A DNA stretch of 63,778 nt, taken from positions 1-63,778 of the forward strand of contig JANWYJ010000074.1 in NCBI GenBank assembly GCA_025055115.1. Reading direction: 5' to 3'. The DNA is from Gemmata sp. (GTDB lineage: Bacteria; Planctomycetota; Planctomycetia; Gemmatales; Gemmataceae). The notes under the pieces were generated by a model. It did no database searches, was not told where the DNA came from, and saw only the letters and a list, made by a program, of their open reading frames with translations. The position numbers and the translations under genes are program-made. Positions within the stretch are counted from its first letter, which is position 1, and every line of letters begins with the position of its first letter. This document shows, piece by piece, positions 34,676-43,577 of this stretch.

Positions 34676-37252
34676 TTATCCTTGGACCGGCATGCAAACC
34701 TGTTCGAGCAATTTCTCGCACATTTCTTGGATTAGATCGGCGAGGTTGGGCAAAGGTACCCCCGCCGGCAGGCTTTCGTGGATGGCCGCCAGCCAGCGCG
34801 GGAAGGCATACAGTTGCGCAAAGCCATCGAGCGAAACCGCTTCCAGCCGGGTGTGTTTGCCACGGCGTTCGGCCTCCTGCAGGAGCGTTTTGCTTTTGCC
34901 GGTCATGGCGAGGTCGTCTTCAGGTCGCAAGAGAATCAGATGGTCGACCATGGCCGGTTCGGTTTCCATGACAGCGAGTTTGACTTCCAAATCTTTCGGC
35001 TTGCCCGCGCCGCGGGCGAGGAACAGCCCGATGCCAACTTTCCACGGCTCGCCACCTTTGCACGCCCAATGGGCGATGGTGACCACCCCGTAGGTGGGAT
35101 GATCGCCATACGACCACTCATTGACAACATGCTGCAGCCGCCACGGCCCGACTTTGACACCGTGTTCATGGCAGAGGCTCAAAAATGCACCCAAACCGGC
35201 CTGGAGTTCGCGGGTGGCTCCGGTCAGCGCACCTTCCGGTTCGAGTTTGCGCCGGGCGGCCCGGCACTCCTGCTCCCACAGTTCGATGAGGGCCGCAGGG
35301 GTCAGTTTCACCACCGGGGCGGGGGTTACGTTCGCCGGTAACACTGGCGGAAAGGAAACCGTCGCGGACACCTCCGGGGCCGCTGGCGATGGCGGGGGGG
35401 CTTCGACGGTCGGGCAGGGGGGGATGGGTGGCACGCTGTCGGGCATCAGCCCGGATTGGCTAGAAGAAGTCAGTAGCGCCGCACTCTCAGCGCACTGGGC
35501 CTCAGCGCACTGGGCGGTGGGGTCGTCTACCGCCATCGCCAAAGGCACCTCATCCGGTGGCGACGGGAGCGGTGGTGGCATGTCCGGGGGGGGCGACTCA
35601 GCCGCGGCCGAATCCGCGGCAGGATTGGCGGGCATCGCGACAATGTCGACCTGTTTGAAGATGATGGCTTCCGCGGCTGGCGGGGGGGGCGCAGCCATCC
35701 GGGTAGTTTCCGCCGCCATCTGGCCGAGCCAGGCGGCGACGCGGTTGGGCAATTCTGCGGCAGCCGCGGCCGATTCGCCCTGCGCTAGCGCGGTGGTATC
35801 GAAACGCGGGTGGGGTTGCGCGGCGGGGGGTTCCTCCGCGGGGGCGGGGACTGGCCCGTTGGCGCTGCGACGCTCGCTGACGCCATCATCTGGTCCGTAC
35901 ACAACATGATCGAACAGGTGGCGGAATTGTTGGAGCATGTCGCGCAAGGTCGGCTCGGTACGGGCAATCCGCAGCACTTCTTCTTCGGTGAAGGGGAAAA
36001 TGTCGGGCACTGGTTCGTGGCCGGGTGGCAGTTCGCTCAGACACGGCCGCAAACGAGCTTCCACCACGCGGAAGACAAGCTCCGGCGGCGGGGCTTCGAG
36101 CCGCAGCGCTTTCACCGTGCCGTGTTTGGGAACGTGGACCGGGTTATTGAGCCGGTCTTGGATGTAGCCATCGAGCGAGGGGACGAAGCGATTCCACAAG
36201 CCGCGTTCGGCGAAAATGAGAAAACACAGGCCGTCGATTTGATGCATCACCTGGACGATCCCGGCGAAGAAGGCTTCGGCGGTGCGGTGGGCGTCGTCAC
36301 TGCGGCGGGCCAAGAGCAAGTCTTCGAGTTGGTCGAAAGCGACCACCACCGGGACTTTCAAGCTGCGGAAGACTTCCATGAGCACTTTGAACAAAGCCAG
36401 TACGAGGTCTTGCCGCGTCGGGCGGACATGAAATTCCAATTCAGCAAAGCCATACGTCAGGAAATTGGCCAAATCGGATTCATCGCCCAAAAGAGCCGCT
36501 TTGGCGAAGCCTTGGAGAATGTGCCGACGCATGAGGCCCGCGGTGTTGTGAGCTTCGTGCTTCTGAATGTGGCCGGCCACAAGTTCGAAAGCTTTGGCGG
36601 GTGTTAGACCGGCATCGGCCAGAGCCTGCAACACGGGAGTGGGCATGCGGGCGAAGTTGGAATAGCCGCTGAGGTTCTCCGCGAGCCATTCGGCCCGTTC
36701 GCGGGCTTGCTGGGTGCCCAGACCCAGGCGGCGCGCCCAGCGGCCCAAGCCCGGCGGTGGAAAAAGGTCGATGCGCTCGTCGTCCGCCAGTTCACGGACA
36801 GCGACCCCCAGTTGCCGCCGCACCAACTGATCACCCACATATTCGAGTGGACGAACACCCTTCTGCTTGCCGCCCCCCAGAAGCGTATCGATGATCTGAA
36901 ACAGCAGATATTCCAGAAAATCGCTCTCACGTTGGTATACGCCCGGGGTGACAAGCAATTGCCACTGCCCCCCCAGACCGTGTTTGATGCTGTGAAGCAA
37001 GTGCGTTTTGCCCGCGCCTTTATTGCCGAGAATCGGTACCACTTCGCTGTGGGTTTGCGGATCGTAGCGATATAGATCGATGATGGCGTGAAGCAGGTCG
37101 CGTTCGGCGGCGAACAATTCCGGGACATGGAAGCGCGCACACACTTCATCGTCGGGATTGCGGGCGAAATAGTTGCGGAAGGGATTGCCGGCCCGCTTGA
37201 GCACCTCGCGGGTTCGTTCCGTCAGGGCGCGGTCGGTGAGTGTCGTCGTCAT
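34676..37252 (-). CDS. Large P-loop (AAA+/STAND-like) ATPase of unknown role
   Basis: 858 aa from ATG 37252, which has GGAGG about 9 nt upstream; the longer open frame before it is antisense noise. Residues ~20-460 form the ATPase: Walker A GNKGAGKT (76-83) and a Walker B-like VPVVVAFDQLEDLL (300-313, D307 and E310), followed by a sensor-like LCFLIFAERGLW (342-353). Residues ~460-645 are a Pro/Ala-rich linker that contains a small tandem duplication (QCAEAQCAES). Residues ~650-858 form a compact domain (WSYGDHPTYGVVTIAHWACKG, WKVGIGLFLA, HLILLRPEDD, DGFAQLYAFPRWL) that by eye resembles a nuclease-like alpha/beta fold without clear catalytic residues. It follows a winged-helix-like gene by 65 bp and ends in a terminator, so the two form a closed unit. 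Not MoxR, Orc1 or a named defence ATPase as far as I can tell. Confidence 0.82.
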   Translation of the reverse strand: MTTTLTDRALTERTREVLKRAGNPFRNYFARNPDDEVCARFHVPELFAAERDLLHAIIDLYRYDPQTHSEVVPILGNKGAGKTHLLHSIKHGLGGQWQLLVTPGVYQRESDFLEYLLFQIIDTLLGGGKQKGVRPLEYVGDQLVRRQLGVAVRELADDERIDLFPPPGLGRWARRLGLGTQQARERAEWLAENLSGYSNFARMPTPVLQALADAGLTPAKAFELVAGHIQKHEAHNTAGLMRRHILQGFAKAALLGDESDLANFLTYGFAELEFHVRPTRQDLVLALFKVLMEVFRSLKVPVVVAFDQLEDLLLARRSDDAHRTAEAFFAGIVQVMHQIDGLCFLIFAERGLWNRFVPSLDGYIQDRLNNPVHVPKHGTVKALRLEAPPPELVFRVVEARLRPCLSELPPGHEPVPDIFPFTEEEVLRIARTEPTLRDMLQQFRHLFDHVVYGPDDGVSERRSANGPVPAPAEEPPAAQPHPRFDTTALAQGESAAAAAELPNRVAAWLGQMAAETTRMAAPPPPAAEAIIFKQVDIVAMPANPAADSAAAESPPPDMPPPLPSPPDEVPLAMAVDDPTAQCAEAQCAESAALLTSSSQSGLMPDSVPPIPPCPTVEAPPPSPAAPEVSATVSFPPVLPANVTPAPVVKLTPAALIELWEQECRAARRKLEPEGALTGATRELQAGLGAFLSLCHEHGVKVGPWRLQHVVNEWSYGDHPTYGVVTIAHWACKGGEPWKVGIGLFLARGAGKPKDLEVKLAVMETEPAMVDHLILLRPEDDLAMTGKSKTLLQEAERRGKHTRLEAVSLDGFAQLYAFPRWLAAIHESLPAGVPLPNLADLIQEMCEKLLEQVCMPVQG

Positions 37253-37317
37253 CAGAAGAACCTCCAGGTTCAATCCACGGATGCCGGAGGGGCAGGGCAC
37301 GGTCGGGCCGTCGCCGG

Positions 37318-38187
37318 TCATCCTTTCAACGAGGCGTAATAGGCGATACCGTGGCCCACGAGCAAGGCGAACTGTGGTTCGGGGATCGCGTAGAGGGGGC
37401 CAGTCCACGAGTGCAGCGCGATCGTTCCGGCAGCGTGTAACTGCCGCAAACAATCGTGAAATTCCCCGATACTCGGGGCCGGCGAGGAAACAACCAACGC
37501 CCGATACAATTCGGGCAGCGTACAGTCGGTCGGGCCGGTGTGTTCGGTCAGCCGGGCCACAATCGCGGCGGACCAATTCTGGGATAGCCCCACGGCTGTT
37601 GGTACTTCGGAAACCGTGACCCCGGGGCCACCGTTGGCAGAGTGGTCACCGTTGGCAGAAACGGCCACCCCGGTCGCCCCTCCGGCCGACGCGCGAGGAT
37701 GGCTTCTGGGCCGTTCGTGGCAGGTCCCGTGGATCGGCTCGGCAACGGCGGTCGGCCGATCCGGGGGCGGCTTCGGCATGCGGGCCGCTTCCACCACCGG
37801 CAGGACCCGCGTTACGGCGTTCTTCAATCCTTGCAGGCTGTCCGCCATGCGCCGGGCGGTATCGAGCAGTTCACCGACTTCGCCCTGACGGGTTTCGAGC
37901 ACACGCACAAAATCTTCCAACACTTGTTTGGGATTGACCGCGGCCAGAAGAAATTCCCAGCCTTTGTCGGTCAGGCCGTAGAGGTCGCGCGGCGTCTTGG
38001 CGCGCGGGTCGCGACCAACGACGCCGATCAGTTCTTCCGTGAGGCATTTCTGGGCCGCCGATTTGGCGCTGGTGGTAGTGGGGAATAAACCGGGATCGGC
38101 TTTTGCAGCGTACAGCGGCAGGCCGTTCGGCGCGGCGGCGGCCCGCGTGAGAGCATCAATAATCTGGTGAGTGAGCTTGTCGGCCAC
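37318..38187 (-). CDS. Protein with winged-helix-like ends, partner of the P-loop ATPase
   Basis: 289 aa from a GTG at 38187. Residues ~1-75 look like a winged helix: IIDALTRAAAAPNGLPLYA, AAQKCLTEELIGVVGRD and a YGLTDKGWEFLL wing. A helical segment (~80-130, VLEDFVRVLETRQGEVGELL) could dimerise. A Pro/Ala-rich linker follows, then a second helix-turn-helix-like stretch (~215-289, LPELYRALVVSSPAPSIGEFHDCLRQLHAAGTIALHSW). DNA or protein recognition is likely (inference). Upstream and same-strand with the ATPase gene, 65 bp apart. Confidence 0.75.
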   Translation of the reverse strand: MADKLTHQIIDALTRAAAAPNGLPLYAAKADPGLFPTTTSAKSAAQKCLTEELIGVVGRDPRAKTPRDLYGLTDKGWEFLLAAVNPKQVLEDFVRVLETRQGEVGELLDTARRMADSLQGLKNAVTRVLPVVEAARMPKPPPDRPTAVAEPIHGTCHERPRSHPRASAGGATGVAVSANGDHSANGGPGVTVSEVPTAVGLSQNWSAAIVARLTEHTGPTDCTLPELYRALVVSSPAPSIGEFHDCLRQLHAAGTIALHSWTGPLYAIPEPQFALLVGHGIAYYASLKG

Positions 38188-38337
38188 GGCTTCCGCTTCC
38201 GTGCGGTTGAACGTTCAGACTCCAGGTCGCTATCGTAGGCAGAAACACGACCCGGTTGCAACCCCGACTGACGGTGGTCATGATGAAGGACCTTGAGCCA
38301 AACAGCCCTTGTTCGCCAACGCCACGGGAGAAAAACC

Positions 38338-39102
38338 ATGCGCGACCATCTGCGACAATCACTGGCTTTCATCACCCTCGCGATACTGTTGAGCCACCCT
38401 GCCGCCGCGGCCGAGCCGCAACTGCCTGATGTCAAAACCTTCGACAAACAGGTGATTGATTCCCTGCGCGACGTCCACAATATCGGGGCCGATCTCTACA
38501 ACAAGCAGCGCGATTATGCCGGAGCCTACCGCATGTACCAAGGCGGGCTACTCACCATCCGCCCCCTGCTCCAACACCGCCCAGAAGCGCAAAAAATCAT
38601 CGACACCGGCCTGGAGAAAGTCGAATTGGAAGCGGACATCGCCCGCAAAGCCTTCCTGTTGCATGAAACCATCGAAGCGGTGCGCAAAAACCTCAAAGAC
38701 GCCCTGCGCACACAGTCTCCTTCGCCACCGCCGAAGGTCGATCCCCCCCCGGGCAAGGAACCGAAGGGGCCACCGCCGAAGGTCGATCCGCCGAAAGAAC
38801 CAAAGAAAGGCACTCCTGAAACCCACGCCCGCCTCAGCGGGACTGTCTCCTTGGATAACCAGCCGTTGCCGGGTGCCGAGGTGGTCATCGTTTCGCTCCA
38901 TCTGCCCCGACCACGGGTCTTCACAGCCAAAACCCAGGCCAACGGTAGCTATCAGTTTGCGGAGGCGATCCCGCCGGGAACCTACATCGTCCTCGTCACC
39001 GGTGCCGCAGTTCCCGTGAAGTATCACCTGACGACCACATCCCCGTTGCGGGTGGAGTTGACCGTCGGAGCGAACCCAACAAATCTGAACTTGCAGAAGT
39101 AG
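38338..39102 (+). CDS. Secreted protein with a carboxypeptidase-regulatory-like domain
   Basis: 254 aa from ATG 38338, preceded by GGGAG. Signal peptide MRDHLRQSLAFITLAILLSHPAAAAEP. Residues ~30-120 are helical (DKQVIDSLRDVHNIGADLYN). A Pro/Lys-rich linker with a PPPKVDPP duplication follows. The last ~85 residues resemble a CarboxypepD_reg beta-sandwich: ARLSGTVSLDNQPLPGAEVV, TAKTQANGSYQFAEAIPPGTYIVLV. Probably an envelope or extracellular protein; role unknown. Confidence 0.82.
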   Translation: MRDHLRQSLAFITLAILLSHPAAAAEPQLPDVKTFDKQVIDSLRDVHNIGADLYNKQRDYAGAYRMYQGGLLTIRPLLQHRPEAQKIIDTGLEKVELEADIARKAFLLHETIEAVRKNLKDALRTQSPSPPPKVDPPPGKEPKGPPPKVDPPKEPKKGTPETHARLSGTVSLDNQPLPGAEVVIVSLHLPRPRVFTAKTQANGSYQFAEAIPPGTYIVLVTGAAVPVKYHLTTTSPLRVELTVGANPTNLNLQK

Positions 39103-39313
39103 CCGAGGCTGGCAAGTTCCCGAAAGCCCGGGCAACGGCCGCTCCTCCAGGGTGATCCCGTTCGCTGTGAAGCAGTACCGAGGGCTGCTGGTGGTGATGC
39201 TGGTGGCCGCGAGGGTCGGCTTGGAGGATCAAATTCGCTGTGACGAGGCTTTTGCGTTGTGCTCGTCTCGGTCGGGTGGGGTGGGTGGCTGCGATGGGCG
39301 GCCTGGGTAGGCT

Positions 39314-40429
39314 TTAACTACGTTCGGGGGGTTTGTTCCACACGCTCACAACGCACGGTTGGCCCAGCAGCCGAACGCGCATCTGTCGGGTGGCACTCCA
39401 GCGGCGGGCTTGCAGCACGCGTTTGAGAATATCCTGTTCCATTACCAACAGCACGGCCCGGCCACCGGGTTTCAGCACGCGATCCCACTCCGCGGCGGCG
39501 GCTGTATACAGTGGTTCGATGGCGTCCGGAGACGACAGTTGTTTGCCAAATGGCGGATTGGTGATAATCCGGTCGACCGAGGCACGTTCCAACGGCAAGG
39601 CCGTGGCATCCCAGCGGGCCAAATCGGCCGGGCCGACATGGACTAGATTCTGCGCGGTCACAAAAACCGCGTTGGGGTCGATGTCGCCTCCCAGGACACG
39701 CACGGCACCACCAGCCCGGCGCTGACGCGCAACGACCAGGGTTTCGGCGAGGATCGTTCCCGCGCCGCAGAAGGGATCGAGAACAGTCATCCCCGGGCCA
39801 ATGCCCGCCAGACGCACCATCGCCGCCGCGACAGTGGGCCGTAACGACGCGGCCACATGGTCGAGCTTGTAAGTCCGATGCCGCATCGTGCGATCCGACA
39901 GACGCACCCCGCACACCGCGGTGTTGCTATGAATCGTCAGCCACAATTCCAGCCAGGCGTTTTCGTTACTGTAGTGCCAGCCGCGGGGAATCTGCCCCGC
40001 TAGCCCGTCGATAAACGCTTCCCGAGCATCGGCCCGCCGGTAGCCATGTTCGCCCTGCATCTGACAGACGATGTGATAGGTCGGCTTGCCTTTGGTCTTG
40101 GGGCGAATCTTGTGGTGCAACTTGAACAGATGCGGCCAATCCGGCTTGCGGGCGGTCCAGTGGCGGATCGTATCGAGGTCCTCGGCTGTGTACGTCAGTG
40201 AGTCCGAACCCCATGCCAGAAGGAACACATCTTCGGTGGTTCGTAGCGAAAGGATTTGCTCGGTGAGTTCCGCCACACGGAACACAACCAATCCACGGGC
40301 GGTTTTCTTCACATCACCGCCCAAATCACGCGTGATTTCGTCGGCCGCAATCGCCTCCAAGCCCCCGTGTGTCATCGCGTACAGCGGGGGCAGGGGTTTA
40401 TCGGCAGTCGGTCGGCCGGATCGGGACAT
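39314..40429 (-). CDS. THUMP-domain RNA methyltransferase (RlmL-N/Trm14 type)
   Basis: 371 aa. The N-terminal THUMP/ferredoxin-like part has YAMTHGGLEAIAADEI and a long GKPTYHIVCQMQGEHGYRRADAREAF. The C-terminal Rossmann methyltransferase has VLDPFCGAGTILAE (SAM site), GGDIDPNAVFVTAQN and the catalytic NPPFGKQ. The N-P-P-F motif marks N2-guanine methylation, so the target is a guanosine of tRNA or 23S rRNA. Which RNA cannot be told. Stands alone. Confidence 0.92.
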   Translation of the reverse strand: MSRSGRPTADKPLPPLYAMTHGGLEAIAADEITRDLGGDVKKTARGLVVFRVAELTEQILSLRTTEDVFLLAWGSDSLTYTAEDLDTIRHWTARKPDWPHLFKLHHKIRPKTKGKPTYHIVCQMQGEHGYRRADAREAFIDGLAGQIPRGWHYSNENAWLELWLTIHSNTAVCGVRLSDRTMRHRTYKLDHVAASLRPTVAAAMVRLAGIGPGMTVLDPFCGAGTILAETLVVARQRRAGGAVRVLGGDIDPNAVFVTAQNLVHVGPADLARWDATALPLERASVDRIITNPPFGKQLSSPDAIEPLYTAAAAEWDRVLKPGGRAVLLVMEQDILKRVLQARRWSATRQMRVRLLGQPCVVSVWNKPPERS

Positions 40430-40509
40430 CGCAAAACTCGCTTCAGAACATCGGCGCGGGGGATGAAAACCCCCACCCCGGGAAACTCCCCAGCAACAAC
40501 CGGGGATGA

Positions 40510-40543
40510 GTCAACAGCAAAGGCGAGCGTCGACCGCTCGCCT
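40510..40543 (-). terminator. Probable terminator of the Tyr-rich protein gene
   Basis: Minus-strand 9-bp perfect stem (AGGCGAGCG/CGCTCGCCT, 40521-40529 with 40535-40543, 5-nt loop) followed by a weak TTGCTGTT tract, 33 bp past the stop. Confidence 0.6.
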
Positions 40544-40575
40544 GCTTCCGGGCGACACACATTTCGTCGGTCCCT

Positions 40576-41214
40576 TCACTTTTCGCCATAGGCCTTATAG
40601 CGGTAGGGCGACGCGGCGGGCCGCGGCGTTCCGGAGATCGTCAGCGTGGTGACGTGGGCAGAATTGGCCGGAGGAATCGGCTGCGGATCCGCTTTTGGCA
40701 AGGGTATGGGGTTGGCCGGTCCGCCGTCGTAGGGGAAGGTACCGTCGGCGGGGGGGATCGCTTGGGGGCGGGGGCTGAGGCTGTCGCCGAGGTGAACTGT
40801 TGGCGCGGCCGTGTCCGCGTTGCCGCTGATACCAATGTAGAAGCCGAAACGGGGGCCATAATACACCGGATAGGAGTAGTACACCGGATAGGAGTAGTAC
40901 ACCGGTGGCCCAAGGAACACCGGACGGTAGAAGCCGGTATAGAAGCCGCTATAGAACACCGGGCGAACGTAGCTGTACGAGTAAAACACGGGGAACGGCC
41001 GATAAACGTAGAAGCCACGATAGCGGTAGCCGTGGGTCCGTTCGAGGTCTTGGGTGGCGGCCGCGGCGGCCGTTCCGTGTCCGGCGAGGGTCAGTGTCGT
41101 TCCGTGCAGAGTGTCTCGATCGGTCGGCAACGGCGGGTTGGGATCAGCGGCGGAGGTGAAACCGCCGCATGCGGTGACGGCTACCAGGCTCAAAAACCAT
41201 CGTGTGCGTGTCAT
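40576..41214 (-). CDS. Secreted tyrosine-rich protein
   Basis: 212 aa. Signal peptide MTRTRWFLSLVAVTACGGFTSAAD. The middle (~60-125) is a Tyr/Phe/Pro-rich repeat (YRPFPVFYSYSYVRP, then two tandem YYSYPV units written by an 18-bp DNA duplication near 40860-40900). The C-terminal ~85 residues are Pro-rich and low complexity. Similar small Tyr-rich exported proteins are common in planctomycetes; they may be cell-wall components. No domain named. Confidence 0.72.
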   Translation of the reverse strand: MTRTRWFLSLVAVTACGGFTSAADPNPPLPTDRDTLHGTTLTLAGHGTAAAAATQDLERTHGYRYRGFYVYRPFPVFYSYSYVRPVFYSGFYTGFYRPVFLGPPVYYSYPVYYSYPVYYGPRFGFYIGISGNADTAAPTVHLGDSLSPRPQAIPPADGTFPYDGGPANPIPLPKADPQPIPPANSAHVTTLTISGTPRPAASPYRYKAYGEK

Positions 41215-41945
41215 GGTTTCCTCCCACCAGTGTTGGGGCGAATCGGAAGCCGAAACGCCACCACCGTATTCTACGGAATAACTGGCCTAAGCGGAATCCT
41301 CGGCAGCCCCTTCGGTGGGTGGACACAGCTTCACGGTCCTGTTTTTGTTCCGAATGAATGGGGCGAACGTGAATGGGGTGATCGGGAATGGGGCGAACAT
41401 TTTTGTTCCGAATGATTGGGGCGAACCTGAATGGGGTGAACGTTTTTGTTCCGCGTGAATGGTTCGACCTGTCGTCTTTCATTTTGGGCGGCGAGGTGAA
41501 TGGGGTGAATGTTTTTGTTCAAAGAGGTGAATGGGGTGAGGTGAATGGGGTGAATGTTTTTGTTCAAAGTGGATAGGGCGAACACGAACGGCGCGAAATC
41601 CTCGGCGACCCCCTCCGGTGGGTAGGACCGCCATCAGCGCACTGCGGGGCCGCTCCCGGCGCACCGCGGGCCGCCACCGGCGCTAGTCACTGCGGCAAAA
41701 TCCCGGTTGGAAGACGTAAGTATTTTGGATATAATGATTTATGTTCCAGTCCCAGCGTTGGGGCAGAAAGTTCCAGCGTTGGGGCAGAAGTCGGGTGGCC
41801 AGCCGTAAGGGGATTCTTTCAGAGCGACGGAGGTTTGTTTTCAGAGCGACGGAGGCGATTTTTCCGGCAGGCACGACGGAGACGGAAGACAACGATTCGG
41901 GATGCGGCTCAGAATGGCGGCGAAGCACTGGTGGAAGCAGGCTTT
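41215..41945. repeat. Long gap filled with G-rich direct repeats
   Basis: From about 41337 to 41580 the motifs GTTTTTGTTC (five copies) and GAATGGGGYGA (about nine copies) alternate in a diverged array. Further on, a 21-bp tandem pair (CCAGCGTTGGGGCAGAA) is at 41748-41768 and 41769-41789, TTTCAGAGCGACGGAGG occurs twice near 41817 and 41838, and a copy of the Nudix gene end is at 41890-41922. On the minus strand the first array reads as NKNIHPIHL-type peptides, but no start signal or signal peptide supports a gene. Confidence 0.8.
41707..41735 (+). promoter_or_regulatory. Sigma70-like promoter without an obvious gene
   Basis: TTGGAA (41707-41712), a 17-bp spacer and a perfect TATAAT (41730-41735). 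Transcription to the right would enter the repeat pairs and run antisense to the Nudix gene. Confidence 0.45.
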
Positions 41946-41994
41946 TTAGAACCGGCTCAGGCAACGATTCTGGATTCGGCTCAGAATGGCGGCG
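41890..41994. repeat. 33-bp duplication of the 3' end of the Nudix gene
   Basis: The coding copy at 41962-41994 and a downstream copy at 41890-41922 agree at 31 of 33 positions (shared core GGCTCAGAATGGCGGCG). The non-coding copy lies past the stop codon. Confidence 0.85.
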
Positions 41995-42401
41995 TGGTCA
42001 AAGGCCAACGGCGGAAGTTGATGGAGCGGGAACCAAGCGACCTCTTGGGCATCGTCGGCGGCTTGAGGTTGGACGTTGGCGGGGTCCACTTGCGCCAGAT
42101 AGACCACACTGACGACCCAGCCGCGCGGATCGCGGCCCGGATCACCGGCGGTATAGACTTGCTCTAACTCGGGGACTACAATACCCGTTTCTTCATGCAG
42201 TTCGCGGCGGGCGGCGGCGGCGAGTTCTTCGTGTTCGTTGACGTAACCTCCTGGCAGTGCCCAACTTCCGGCAAATGGCGGATGCTTGCGCCGGATCAAT
42301 AGCACCCGGGGAATGGCTTCGCGCGTCACGACGGCCACATCCACCGTCAAGGCCGGTCGTGGATATTCGTAAGTGTACTTCGGAGTGCCGTGGACCCTCA
42401 T
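41946..42401 (-). CDS. Nudix hydrolase
   Basis: 151 aa from ATG 42401 (MRVHGTPKYTYEYPRPAL). The Nudix box is complete: GGYVNEHEELAAAARRELHEETGIV. LLIRRKHPPFAGSWALPGG precedes it. Substrates of this sort are nucleoside diphosphate derivatives such as ADP-ribose; the exact one is open. The end of its coding region is duplicated downstream. Divergent from the GNAT gene, 250 bp apart. Confidence 0.93.
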   Translation of the reverse strand: MRVHGTPKYTYEYPRPALTVDVAVVTREAIPRVLLIRRKHPPFAGSWALPGGYVNEHEELAAAARRELHEETGIVVPELEQVYTAGDPGRDPRGWVVSVVYLAQVDPANVQPQAADDAQEVAWFPLHQLPPLAFDHAAILSRIQNRCLSRF

Positions 42402-42651
42402 GGGAGTGCCTGTCGGGCTTGAAGTTGCGGCGATATTCGAGTGGCTACTAGAATAACTTAGCGTCTTTCCCCCCTTCAGCCAAGCCGGGGAAATTCCCAC
42501 CGGCAGGTACAATAGAGGTGCTTACTCAAGGGGCCTATTCGTTAGCACGTTCATCAAACCGAACCCCAAGTGAACCGCGCGAAACAACGATCGTGGTGGA
42601 TCGTTCGCAGCCCCTTTGTGGTTGGCGCGGCAACGTAAGGGGAGGTGCCTT

Positions 42652-43470
42652 GTGCCATTGCAACAACTGGACAAAACTCAACCCAAAATCCTGGTGTGGG
42701 AAGCCTTCGACATTCACGATCCGATGACGTTGGCCGCGGCGGACCTCTACGAACGGACGCTCGACGCCGACGAACGCATCCCCTGGCTGTGGATTGAACA
42801 GTCGGTACAAGATCGGACGCGGTGTAAACCCCGGCCGGGCGAATGGAGCCGGCATTTGCTTCTGGCGGCTCCTGCGGGCCGGCAAGACGACCCGGAAGCG
42901 CTGGCTGGCTACGTCTATGGGGCGCTGTTGCCCGGCTTTGGTGGTTATCTGTGCTATGTGGGTGTCGCCGAGTGGGCACGGCGGATGGGGGTAGGGACGC
43001 GGCTGTACGAGCAGTTCTTCAAGGTTTTGCGCGTCGATGCCGGCGAACGGGGCGAACCGCTGCCGTTTGTTATCTGGGAAAGCCACCGGCCCGATCCGAT
43101 CGCGCCGGCCAGCGATTGGGACAATTGGACCGCTCGCATCCGGCTGTTCGATCGCGTCGGCGGCTTGTGGATCGACGGCGTCGATTTCCTCGCTCCCAAT
43201 TTTGCGTGGGATGATGACGACGACGACGCTCCGCCGGTCCCCTTGCAGTTATTCATGAAACCGATGGACACCCCGGAAAGTGCTTTCACACCCGAACGGC
43301 TCCGCGAAATCATCGGCAGTTTGCATCGGGAAGTGTACCGGAACGAACCGGGTAGCCCTCTGTACGACAAAACCCTGCCGCCCCATTGCCAACCGCGTCT
43401 GCGTCCGGCCCGGGCGGCTGCGGTCCGGCAAACGGAACGCGGTGAACTGGTTGTACCGGCCACGGTGTAA
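42652..43470 (+). CDS. GNAT-family acetyltransferase (putative)
   Basis: 272 aa. The GTG at 42652 has GGGGAGG 6 nt upstream, a clear start. The acetyl-CoA loop is YVGVAEWARRMGVGTRLYEQFF (R-x-x-G-x-G/A pattern). A central part has WESHRPDPIAPASDWDNW and the stretch DDDDDDAPPVPLQLFMKP. The fold is wider than a minimal GNAT. The acceptor is unknown. Confidence 0.75.
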   Translation: MPLQQLDKTQPKILVWEAFDIHDPMTLAAADLYERTLDADERIPWLWIEQSVQDRTRCKPRPGEWSRHLLLAAPAGRQDDPEALAGYVYGALLPGFGGYLCYVGVAEWARRMGVGTRLYEQFFKVLRVDAGERGEPLPFVIWESHRPDPIAPASDWDNWTARIRLFDRVGGLWIDGVDFLAPNFAWDDDDDDAPPVPLQLFMKPMDTPESAFTPERLREIIGSLHREVYRNEPGSPLYDKTLPPHCQPRLRPARAAAVRQTERGELVVPATV

Positions 43471-43577
43471 TTCGGCACGCGGTCGAACCGCGAACAGCCG
43501 ACCCGAGAAGACCCCACGGGCTGAGCGGGCGGCGGTTCAGCGGGCGCCGGTTCAGCGGCAGGGAGCGAAGCGTCGTC

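Noticed and set aside
37253-37576. N-terminal extension of the P-loop ATPase to 966 aa
   Set aside because: The extension is Arg/Pro-rich noise that overlaps the end of the upstream gene; the ATG at 37252 has a GGAGG site.
41331-41585. 84-codon minus-strand frame of NKNIHPIHL repeats as a gene
   Set aside because: No Shine-Dalgarno or signal peptide, and the motif spacing varies. Kept only as a repeat feature and a finding.
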